Shown piece after piece: positions 1 to 6,047 of a stretch of DNA of 17,221 nucleotides. A model generated the notes under the pieces. The model saw only the letters and a list, made by a program, of their open reading frames with translations, did no database searches and had not been told where the DNA came from. The translations under genes were made by a program, and so were the position numbers. Every line of letters begins with the position of its first letter. Position 1 is the first letter of the stretch. The DNA comes from Heyndrickxia sporothermodurans (GTDB lineage: Bacteria; Bacillota; Bacilli; Bacillales; Bacillaceae_C), in the NCBI RefSeq assembly GCF_016785185.1, contig NZ_JAEKDY010000070.1. One strand, given 5' to 3'.

Positions 1-127
1 CCTTTTTTTCCTCCCGAATCATGAAGTTCTCGACAAACTCTATGATAAGGGATTGGGTGTTAAGGGTGGTCAACTTTTTGGTTAGCGAATTGCGCTAAAG
101 TGGTCAACTTTTATTTTAGCGTTTACA
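1..127. mobile_element. End of an insertion sequence, probably IS21-type
   Basis: The remnant ends in ...TTTACA at about 127, exactly where the helD-like reading frame stops resembling its family. A ~22-bp unit is repeated directly with a 34-bp offset: GTGGTCAACTTTT at 66-78 and 100-112, each followed by TTAGCG at 82-87 and 116-121. Multiple terminal direct repeats and TG...CA ends are known for IS21-family elements; the family call is an inference from that pattern, since no transposase gene is visible. The rest of the element and its other end lie to the left of the window. No recognisable coding sequence was found in 1-65. Confidence 0.5.
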
Positions 128-405
128 TGTAAAAAATTGATTCTTGCAAAATAGGGCTTCTTTTCAAACTTTTTTAGGCGTTTTAATTCATCTCCAGTTC
201 TCTGAAGAAGATTCGCATTCGTTAGCATGCTCATATAGCTAAAGCTGCTGTCTTTAATATCCATTCCCTCTAACGACTGCTTCAGATTTTCTCTAAATGT
301 TTCTTCATTCGATTCAGATGCTTTAATAACAACATTCATATACTTTTTCGTGAACTCAAGTCTCTCAACCTCTTCTTGAAAATCAGGATGCTCGTTATTT
401 GTCAT
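82..405 (-). pseudogene. helD: HelD-like RNA polymerase-associated helicase, 5' fragment cut by an IS
   Basis: HelD is a UvrD/Rep-like ATPase that removes RNA polymerase from stalled or post-termination complexes. Only the N-terminus is here: an acidic coiled-coil-like stretch (residues ~8-80), then the KKPYFARINF motif at 82-91, which corresponds to the SPYFGRIDF region just ahead of the helicase core of HelD. After residue ~92 the frame runs through insertion-sequence DNA and ends at 107, so the ORF is a fusion, not a natural small protein. Full HelD is over 700 residues; no Walker motifs are present. The start at 405 has an excellent AAGGAGG about 7 nt upstream, and a good promoter lies further upstream. 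The remainder of the gene would be expected beyond the IS, outside the window. Confidence 0.7.
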
Positions 406-503
406 TACTTAACCTCCTTTTTATCGACAGGCAGGAAAAAGCCATGAATACACAACGAATTCATGACTTACTAAATTTATGTTTTTCTAAAGACGTAATT
501 GTG

Positions 504-532
504 ATTATATAATATTCGAAATAGAATGTCTA
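504..532 (-). promoter_or_regulatory. SigmaA-type promoter for the helD fragment
   Basis: On the minus strand TAGACA (5/6 match to TTGACA, at 527-532) and a perfect TATAAT (504-509) are separated by exactly 17 bp. Transcription would begin near 497 and give a leader of about 90 nt. That leader contains a 7-bp hairpin (CATGAAT at 443-449 with ATTCATG at 459-465) of unknown meaning. Confidence 0.6.
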
Positions 533-735
533 ATTATTTCGTCTATTTTCGTAAACTGTGATTCTTTTGGAAGAAAGGCATCCTAAAAATTATTTTCTTT
601 TTTTATGTATACTTTTTCTTTTTGTGACGAAAATATAGGGTGTAGTTTTAATTTTATTTAAGGATATTTTTTCTATTCGCAAAAAATTCAATTTTAAACG
701 AGAGTAGTGAATATCCGTACTCTGGAGGTATATAA
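533..735 (+). other. AT-rich upstream region and leader of the cold-shock gene
   Basis: This stretch holds no gene. A TATACT at 608-613 could be a -10 element, which would leave a leader of over 100 nt, as is usual for csp genes, but no matching -35 is visible. Just before the gene a 6-bp hairpin (AGAGTA at 701-706 with TACTCT at 718-723) abuts the TGGAGG ribosome binding site at 723-728, so leader folding could affect translation. Confidence 0.35.
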
Positions 736-936
736 ATGGTAACAGGTAAAGTTAAGTGGTTCAATGCAGAAAAAGGCTTCGGGTTTATCGAAGTAGAAGG
801 ACAAGACGACGTCTTCGTACACTTTTCTGCCATTCAAGGTGAAGGCTTTAAAACTCTTGAAGAAGGTCAAACCGTCACTTTCGAAATCGAGGAAGGCGCT
901 CGCGGACCACAAGCAACAAATGTTCAAAAAGCATAA
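736..936 (+). CDS. csp: Cold-shock protein (CspA/CspB family)
   Basis: A 66-residue single-stranded nucleic-acid-binding protein of the cold-shock domain family, which acts as an RNA chaperone in the cytoplasm and helps transcription and translation at low temperature or in stationary phase. The whole protein is one OB fold: KWFN at residues 7-10, RNP1 KGFGFIEV at about 13-20, RNP2 VFVHF at about 26-30, and the typical C-terminal GPQATNV. The sequence resembles Bacillus CspB slightly more than CspC or CspD, but the paralogue cannot be assigned. The start is fixed by TGGAGG with 7 nt spacing. It is monocistronic, with a long leader and an ideal terminator 2 nt after the stop. Confidence 0.97.
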   Translation: MVTGKVKWFNAEKGFGFIEVEGQDDVFVHFSAIQGEGFKTLEEGQTVTFEIEEGARGPQATNVQKA

Positions 937-937
937 T

Positions 938-965
938 AAAAGGACTCCGGCCTGGAGTCCTTTTT
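938..965 (+). terminator. Rho-independent terminator of the cold-shock gene
   Basis: An 11-bp perfect stem (AAAAGGACTCC at 938-948 with GGAGTCCTTTT at 954-964), a 5-nt loop and a terminal T run. The tandem repeat array begins about 65 bp downstream. Confidence 0.95.
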
Positions 966-1028
966 AAGTTTGGTTTGTCTTTCTTGTGGGCTAATGGTTA
1001 TTGATCACTGTTTTATGGTTATGAAGGG

Positions 1029-1527
1029 CTTGTTTCGTGGATTCGTGCACTTCGCTGGGGATCACTTTTTCTCATCTTCACGCATCTCTCAGTTTCGGGC
1101 ATTTTGCTACGGCTACCTTCTTCTTATCTTCCCGTATCTCTCGGTTTCGAGCATTTCGCTGGGGATCTCTTCTTCTTATCTTCCCGCATCTCTCGGTTTC
1201 GAGCATTTCGCTGGGGATCCCTTCTTCTCATCTTCCCGCATCTCTCAGTTCCGGGCACTTCGCTACGGCTACCTTCTTCTCATCTTCCCGCATCTCTCGG
1301 TTTCGGGCATTTCGCTGGGGATCCCTTCTTCTTATCTTCCCGCATCTCTCGGTTTCGAGCATTTCGCTACGGCTACCTTCTTCTCATCTTCCCGCATCTC
1401 TCAGTTTCGGGCACTTCGCTACGGCTACCTTCTTCTCATCTTCCCGCATCTCTCGGTTTCGAGCATTTCGCTGGGGATCTCTTCTTCTCATCTTCCCGCA
1501 TCTCTTAGTTCCGGGCACTACGCTAAG
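1029..1527. repeat. 52-bp tandem repeat array
   Basis: Eight consecutive units of exactly 52 bp start at 1081, 1133, 1185, 1237, 1289, 1341, 1393 and 1445. A degenerate unit precedes them (1029-1080) and a partial unit follows (1497 to ~1527). Each begins CGCATCTCTC and ends TCTTCC. Units carry one of two versions of a central block: ACGGCTAC (units 1, 4, 6, 7) or GGGGATC (units 0, 2, 3, 5, 8). Two upstream positions mostly co-vary with the block (CAG/GGG versus CGG/GAG); units 5 and 6 look recombinant. There are no unique spacers, so this is not CRISPR. Since 52 is not a multiple of 3 and the unit has no stops, long ORFs appear in all three forward frames; these are artefacts. The array fills the convergent gap between the csp terminator and the end of the NERD gene. 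Confidence 0.95.
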
Positions 1528-1586
1528 TTTATTACAGATTTAAATTCTCGCTTCTTGCGGGTTTCTACTATAATGTACGACAACTC

Positions 1587-2513
1587 TTAATTGAACGATT
1601 TGTTGCACACTATATAGTGGGTATTTTTACCATCAATAATCTGTTCATAATTATTGGAAAGTATTTTTTGAAGAGTTTTTTTGGGTATAATCTTACACCA
1701 TTCTTGTATTGTACTTCTAGTAATCTTTTTCTCAGGGAAAAGGATCATATATTCATCGATACTTCGCAAAACAGCTGATGTCACAGATTCCTTGTAACCA
1801 CATTGAGAGCAAACTAAAGATATTTTTCTAAAGGAGTTTATAAAAGAACGGCACTTCATACAAACAACCCCTTTTTTAAGACTATCAAAAGTGTATTTTG
1901 GTATTCGCTTATACGGAGACTTAGTAAGGTGAGAAGATAATAATTGTTCAATAAGTTGTGTATGATTTTTTGCTATCTTGGATGTTTTCTTAGAAAGATT
2001 ATTCATAAACCGAGGAAGTTGGGTTGGGAAAATTATCTGTTGGTTTCGGGGAGCATGGTATAAATGAAACTCAGGGTTAATGAAAATTAAATACGATTCA
2101 ATTGAATATTTGAAACCAAGGTTTTTAATAAATCGACGTAATAAGGATTCGGCTCGCATCAGCTGCAAGAATGGGTTATTTATTTCCAATCCCTTTACTG
2201 AATACCAAGTATCATTTTCAATATAATAATCTCCCTCATAATTTTTCACTTCGAAAAGATGAATGGTCTCAGAAAGGAGGGACAAACTATCAATTTGATA
2301 ATAAGTATTATTCCAATCAAAACGTAAATCATTAAGGATGTTCCAATCATTTGATAGTGTTATTAGCCATTCATCAAACTTTTGTTCACCTTCAAATCCT
2401 TTTGCCAGATTTGATAAATCATTCTTTTCTTTGACAGATAAATTCATTCGTTCATTTAAACTCTCCAAAACTTTCAATTCATCCGGTTTGCTTCGATGTT
2501 TTATAAAACTCAT
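1587..2513 (-). CDS. NERD-domain protein with C-terminal zinc ribbon
   Basis: A 308-residue cytoplasmic protein with an N-terminal nuclease-related domain (NERD), a family related to restriction-type nucleases whose true substrates are mostly unknown. Counting from the GTG at 2516, the domain covers about residues 38-165: GFEGE at 40-44, the acidic D76 in YQIDSL, the E-x-K pair of FEVKN at 89-91, and a downstream Q118. These match the conserved PD-(D/E)XK-like positions. The C-terminal part has two CxxC knuckles (C219/C222 and C236/C239) forming a likely zinc ribbon, followed by a basic helical tail. ATG 2513 is preferred over the in-frame GTG at 2516 because AGGTGAT upstream gives it better spacing. 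It appears monocistronic, and no clear terminator is seen after it. Nuclease activity is an inference. Confidence 0.85.
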   Translation of the reverse strand: MSFIKHRSKPDELKVLESLNERMNLSVKEKNDLSNLAKGFEGEQKFDEWLITLSNDWNILNDLRFDWNNTYYQIDSLSLLSETIHLFEVKNYEGDYYIENDTWYSVKGLEINNPFLQLMRAESLLRRFIKNLGFKYSIESYLIFINPEFHLYHAPRNQQIIFPTQLPRFMNNLSKKTSKIAKNHTQLIEQLLSSHLTKSPYKRIPKYTFDSLKKGVVCMKCRSFINSFRKISLVCSQCGYKESVTSAVLRSIDEYMILFPEKKITRSTIQEWCKIIPKKTLQKILSNNYEQIIDGKNTHYIVCNKSFN

Positions 2514-2651
2514 CACATCACCTAGCTTTCTTTTTATTTCATTTTACAAAATTCCGCCTATATTTACAATGTTCAACAAATAAAATATTTTCCCTATTTT
2601 TTAGCTAAAATATCAATTGAAAACAACTTGTAATAGAATTTGTACACCACT

Positions 2652-2668
2652 GAAACATAACTGTTACA
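2652..2668 (-). promoter_or_regulatory. WalR-like binding site upstream of the LysM-3D gene
   Basis: The minus strand reads TGTAAC, 5 nt, TGTTTC. This matches 11 of 12 defined positions of the WalR direct repeat TGTWAH-N5-TGTWAH. The WalRK system is known to control YocH-like wall enzymes in Bacillus, so location and sequence agree. No convincing -35/-10 pair was found between this site and the gene. Confidence 0.4.
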
Positions 2669-2719
2669 TTTCCATGTTAAGGTTTATTTAACATAAAAAA
2701 ATAAAAGGGGAATACTATT

Positions 2720-3274
2720 TTGAAAAAATTTATTCTATCAATTAGTACAGTACTCTGTTTAAGTATCGGAATTTCAAGTGGCGCATTTGCAAGCTCAAAT
2801 ACATATACTGTTAAAAGCGGAGATTCATTATGGAAGATATCGCAAAAATATAAAGTATCCGTTAGTAATCTAAAAAAATGGAACCATCTTAAATCAGATA
2901 ATATCTTTCCAAAGCAAAAACTAGTAATCTCGCAAACAAAAAAAGCTGCGGCAAAAAAGAAAACAACTCAAAAAGTAAAAGCAAAAAAAGTAATTACAGT
3001 TTCAGCTACAGCATATACAGGAAGTTGTAAAGGATGCAGCGGGATCACTGCAACAGGAATCAATCTTAAAAAGAATCCTAAAATGAAAGTTATCTCTGTA
3101 GATCCGAAAGTTATCCCACTAGGCTCAAAAGTTTACGTAGAAGGTTACGGAAACGCAATTGCAGGGGATACAGGCGGTGCAATGAAAGGCAAAAAAATTG
3201 ATGTGTTCATCCCATCAAAGAAAAAGGCCCTTCAATGGGGAAGAAAAAATGTAAAAGTTACAATCCTAAAATAA
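2720..3274 (+). CDS. Secreted LysM and 3D-domain cell-wall protein (YocH-like)
   Basis: A 184-residue exported protein, probably a peptidoglycan-cleaving or remodelling enzyme held on the wall by its LysM domain. The signal peptide spans residues 1-25 (MKK, hydrophobic core, cleavage after AFA). One LysM domain covers about 28-71 (YTVKSGDSLWKIS), followed by a Lys/Ala-rich linker (74-91). A C-terminal 3D domain (92-184) has its conserved aspartates at D128, D150 and D161, as in MltA-type lytic transglycosylases and YocH. The B. subtilis YocH protein is longer and has two LysM domains; this one is a short version. Cys103 and Cys106 may form a disulfide. Translation starts at TTG 2720 behind AAAAGGGG. 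The gene is monocistronic, with its own terminator and a WalR-like site upstream. Confidence 0.9.
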   Translation: MKKFILSISTVLCLSIGISSGAFASSNTYTVKSGDSLWKISQKYKVSVSNLKKWNHLKSDNIFPKQKLVISQTKKAAAKKKTTQKVKAKKVITVSATAYTGSCKGCSGITATGINLKKNPKMKVISVDPKVIPLGSKVYVEGYGNAIAGDTGGAMKGKKIDVFIPSKKKALQWGRKNVKVTILK

Positions 3275-3281
3275 ATGATTT

Positions 3282-3312
3282 AAAAACCAAGTGTGATCCA
3301 CTTGGTTTTTTG
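3282..3312 (+). terminator. Terminator of the LysM-3D gene
   Basis: A 12-bp perfect stem (AAAAACCAAGTG at 3282-3293 with its complement at 3299-3310), a 5-nt loop and a T run, starting 8 nt after the stop codon. Confidence 0.95.
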
Positions 3313-3455
3313 TTTACTTGTTAACATGCAATTGAATTTGAAGAGAGAAAGTGCTTTATTTTATTTAAGGTAGTACGGAGGCATTAAACAAGAAAGGCAA
3401 TGATATTTTTAGTATAATTGAAATTGTCAAAGTTTTTAATGCAAAGGAGGAAATT

Positions 3456-4418
3456 ATGTCGCAACGCAAACTTGTTATAACCCAAAATCTTGATCAAGGT
3501 TTATATGGAAAAGTGAAAGAAACCGTTCCCGATTGGAATATTATAGCTGGGAAAGAATCTTCTGTTTGGAAAGATCATTTAATTGATGCTGAAATCATTG
3601 TAGGTTGGAAGAAAGAAGTAAAACCGTATGGAATCGATCGAGATTCAAAGCTGAAATGGTTGCAAAGCTGGAGTGCAGGGGTAGACAGTTTTCCGTTGGA
3701 AGAGTTAAACGCCAAAAACATTTTCTTAACAACTGCTAGCGGTGTCCATGCTTATCCAATTTCTGAAACAATATTCGCTTTAATGCTTGGGCTTACCCGA
3801 AAAATTCATACATATGTGAGAAATCAGCAATCAAAGACATGGCATCATGCCCACTTAAGCCTTGAAATGCACGGAAAAACAGTTGGAATTATTGGCGCTG
3901 GTGCGATAGGTAAGGAAACAGCAAAAATCGCAAAAGCGTTTGGTATGAAAGTGATTGGAATTCGCCATTCGGACATTTCAGAGGAATCCTTTGATGAGAT
4001 GTATACAACAGACCATCTCAATTCAATTCTGCCGCAATGCGATTACGTCGTTGTTACAACACCACTAACAGATGGAACGTATCACCTATTCGGTAAAAAA
4101 CAATTTCAGTTAATGAAAGAGTCAGCATTTTTTATCAATATTGGCCGGGGTGAGATTGTCGTGGAAGAGGACCTCGTTCACGCTCTTGAGACTGATTCCA
4201 TCGCTGGTGCAGGTCTAGATGTATTTGAAAAAGAGCCCCTATCCGAACAAAGCCCTTTATGGAACTTAGAAAATGTAATCATTACTCCACATACTGCTGG
4301 TTCAACTGAACATTACGATGCTAGAGTGATTGAAGATATCTTTATTCCTAATTTGAAGCATTACCTACAAGAAGGGGTACCAAAAATTAATCTTGTAGAC
4401 TTTAAAAAAGGATATTAA
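3456..4418 (+). CDS. D-2-hydroxyacid dehydrogenase (NAD(P)-dependent)
   Basis: A 320-residue cytoplasmic oxidoreductase that interconverts 2-keto acids and D-2-hydroxy acids with NAD(H) or NADP(H). The Rossmann motif GIIGAGAIG gives G147-x-G149-x-x-G152. Catalytic residues of the family are present: R231 in NIGRGE, E260 in FEKEP and H279 in TPHTAG; D255 in GLDVF is also conserved. The substrate-binding domain is formed by residues 1-~100 plus the C-terminus. The length is normal. The exact substrate (glyoxylate, hydroxypyruvate, 2-ketopantoate or other) cannot be read from the sequence, and no ACT domain is present, which argues against SerA. AAAGGAGG lies 5 nt before the ATG. TATAAT at 3413-3418 may be its -10, but the -35 is poor. 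The gene is monocistronic and convergent with the aspartokinase. Confidence 0.93.
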   Translation: MSQRKLVITQNLDQGLYGKVKETVPDWNIIAGKESSVWKDHLIDAEIIVGWKKEVKPYGIDRDSKLKWLQSWSAGVDSFPLEELNAKNIFLTTASGVHAYPISETIFALMLGLTRKIHTYVRNQQSKTWHHAHLSLEMHGKTVGIIGAGAIGKETAKIAKAFGMKVIGIRHSDISEESFDEMYTTDHLNSILPQCDYVVVTTPLTDGTYHLFGKKQFQLMKESAFFINIGRGEIVVEEDLVHALETDSIAGAGLDVFEKEPLSEQSPLWNLENVIITPHTAGSTEHYDARVIEDIFIPNLKHYLQEGVPKINLVDFKKGY

Positions 4419-4423
4419 ACGAA

Positions 4424-4462
4424 AATGACCTACTCAGTCCTCATGAGTAGGTCATTCATTTT
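4424..4462 (+). terminator. Terminator between the convergent dehydrogenase and aspartokinase genes
   Basis: A 13-bp perfect stem (AATGACCTACTCA at 4424-4436 with its complement at 4444-4456) with a 7-nt loop and a T-rich tail begins 6 nt after the dehydrogenase stop. It may also act weakly on the other strand. Confidence 0.85.
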
Positions 4463-4529
4463 GCCTATGTGCAGTTCAAGAAAGAAAACAGCAAGAATTC
4501 AATGTGTATGTGCTCGTTTGTTCAGTTCC

Positions 4530-5891
4530 TCACACTAAAACGCCGACAAAGAACTCTTGATATAAAGCTTCAACTGCCTTTCGTTCGTTTACTTCTTTGA
4601 CCCCAAACATCATACTAACTTCAGATGATCCTTGGTTGATCATTTCAATATTAATGCCGGCATGTGCTAATGCTTTCGAGGCTCTTGCTGTCGTTCCTAC
4701 GTTTTGCCGCATTCCTTCACCGACAATCATAATGAGAGCAAGACCGTGCTCCACTTTTACCTCATCTGCATGAAGCTCCTCTTTGATATAATTTATTATC
4801 TGCTTTTCAATCTCTGAATTCAATTGATTTTCACGTAATATAATCGATATATCATCTATACCGGACGGGGAATGCTCATAAGATAAACCGAAGCTTTCCA
4901 AAATTTGCAGAAGCTTTCGGCCAAACCCGACTTCGCGATTCATTAAATATTTACTAACATAGATGCTACAAAATCCTGTATCACTAGCAATTCCCACAAC
5001 TGGACCGTTTCGCTGTTCTCGTTCATTCACAATCCTTGTTCCAGGCGCAAAAGGATTATTCGTATTTTTTACGTGGACGGGAATACCTGCACGATACGCG
5101 GGAATAAGTGCTTCCTCGTGAAAGACGGAAAAGCCGGCATAAGAAAGTTCTCGCATTTCCCGGTATGTAACTTCCCGAATTTCCTTAGGTTGGTTTATAA
5201 TTGATGGATTGACGGAATAAACAGCATCGACATCTGTGAAGTTTTCATACACGGATGCGCCTACCCCATTTGCTAAAATCGAACCCGTAATATCTGAACC
5301 ACTTCGCGAAAAGGTTAAAATCTCCCCTTGTTCGTTATATCCAAAAAAACCAGGAAAAATTAAAATGCCTGAATGACTTGATAGATCAGCTAATCGATGA
5401 TAACTTTCCGGTAATACTTGAGCATTTCCCGGCTCATTGCTGACAAGTAATCCTGCATCTTTCGGATTGATATAGTGGGCTTCAATTCCACGAAGTTGAA
5501 AATAGTTAGCGATTAATTTTGCGTTTGTATCTTCCCCGCTTGCTTTTAAAGCTTCTAAAAACATAACAGAATCGCTTTTATCTTTCTGTAAAACTTGAAG
5601 AAAAGAGTTTCTGATCTCCGCAGTAAACGATTCATGAAGTCCTAATTCATTCGCAATGAGTATGTATCGTTGAATAACTTCGTTTAGAATTTCTGTTTCC
5701 GAATCATGTTCTAATATTTTTTTTCCGCAAGCAATTAATAAATCTGTTATTTTCTCATCTGATGGATGCCTTTTTCCCGGAGCAGAAACAACGACAATTT
5801 TCCTTTCCGGATCAGACAAAACAATATCAACTACCTTTTTAACCTGTTCACCTGTAGATAACGAGGAACCGCCAAACTTTACAACTTTCAT
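4530..5891 (-). CDS. yclM: Aspartokinase, monofunctional class III type (YclM-like)
   Basis: Phosphorylates L-aspartate to aspartyl-4-phosphate, the first step towards lysine, threonine, methionine and diaminopimelate. It has about 453 residues, the length of single-chain class III enzymes (YclM/ThrD) and longer than the class II LysC-type. The N-terminal kinase domain shows KFGGSS at 5-10, GEDTNAK in the middle and SRSGSDITG at about 195-203. The C-terminal ~150 residues form two ACT domains (AKALAHAGINIEMINQGSSE in the second), the usual site of amino-acid feedback. An in-frame GTG at 5897 exists, but ATG 5891 has the better-spaced GGGAG. No lysine riboswitch fits the short leader; a CodY-like box and a long-range inverted repeat surround the promoter instead. 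Monocistronic. Confidence 0.93.
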   Translation of the reverse strand: MKVVKFGGSSLSTGEQVKKVVDIVLSDPERKIVVVSAPGKRHPSDEKITDLLIACGKKILEHDSETEILNEVIQRYILIANELGLHESFTAEIRNSFLQVLQKDKSDSVMFLEALKASGEDTNAKLIANYFQLRGIEAHYINPKDAGLLVSNEPGNAQVLPESYHRLADLSSHSGILIFPGFFGYNEQGEILTFSRSGSDITGSILANGVGASVYENFTDVDAVYSVNPSIINQPKEIREVTYREMRELSYAGFSVFHEEALIPAYRAGIPVHVKNTNNPFAPGTRIVNEREQRNGPVVGIASDTGFCSIYVSKYLMNREVGFGRKLLQILESFGLSYEHSPSGIDDISIILRENQLNSEIEKQIINYIKEELHADEVKVEHGLALIMIVGEGMRQNVGTTARASKALAHAGINIEMINQGSSEVSMMFGVKEVNERKAVEALYQEFFVGVLV

Positions 5892-5913
5892 ACACACATC
5901 TCCCGTTGTAGAA

Positions 5914-5928
5914 AATTTTCAGATAAAA
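5914..5928 (-). promoter_or_regulatory. CodY-like box just downstream of the aspartokinase promoter
   Basis: The plus strand reads AATTTTCAGATAAAA, 12 of 15 matches to the palindromic CodY consensus AATTTTCWGAAAATT. It covers about +4 to +18 of the transcript, a position suited to repression when branched-chain amino acids and GTP are high. In AT-rich DNA such matches also occur by chance. Confidence 0.35.
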
Positions 5929-5938
5929 TTTAGTTTTT

Positions 5939-5967
5939 ATTATCTCTCTTTATCAAGAAATAATCAA
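5939..5967 (-). promoter_or_regulatory. Promoter of the aspartokinase gene
   Basis: On the minus strand TTGATT (5962-5967) and GATAAT (5939-5944, 5/6 match) are 17 bp apart. Transcription would begin near 5932, giving a leader of about 40 nt. Confidence 0.5.
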
Positions 5968-6017
5968 GACATTTTCTACAAGTGGTGAACAATTGTCTTT
6001 TCTAGGTAAACTATTAT

Positions 6018-6047
6018 AAAAAAAAACGCTAGTAATCTAGCGTTTTA
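6018..6047 (-). terminator. Terminator of the TPR-dynamin gene, overlapping its stop codon
   Basis: On the minus strand a stem AAAACGCTAG / CTAGCGTTTT with a 4-nt loop is followed by a run of nine T. The stop codon (6045-6047) sits at the base of the stem. Confidence 0.92.

Noticed and set aside
694..927. 77-codon ORF antisense to the cold-shock gene
   Set aside because: It lies opposite a certain gene and has no family resemblance.
1029..1527. CRISPR array
   Set aside because: Units are directly adjacent and 52 bp long with no unique spacers, and no cas genes are present.
970..1590. Three overlapping ORFs of 134-206 codons on the plus strand with repetitive Ser/Phe/Leu-rich protein
   Set aside because: They are the three frames of a stop-free 52-bp tandem repeat; none has a convincing ribosome binding site and none resembles a known protein.
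1608..1619. 12-bp perfect palindrome CACTATATAGTG as an operator
   Set aside because: It lies within the last codons of the NERD gene and is not near any promoter.
5892..6017. Lysine riboswitch upstream of the aspartokinase
   Set aside because: The predicted leader is only ~40 nt, and the whole gap is shorter than the ~170-nt lysine aptamer; no matching stems were found.
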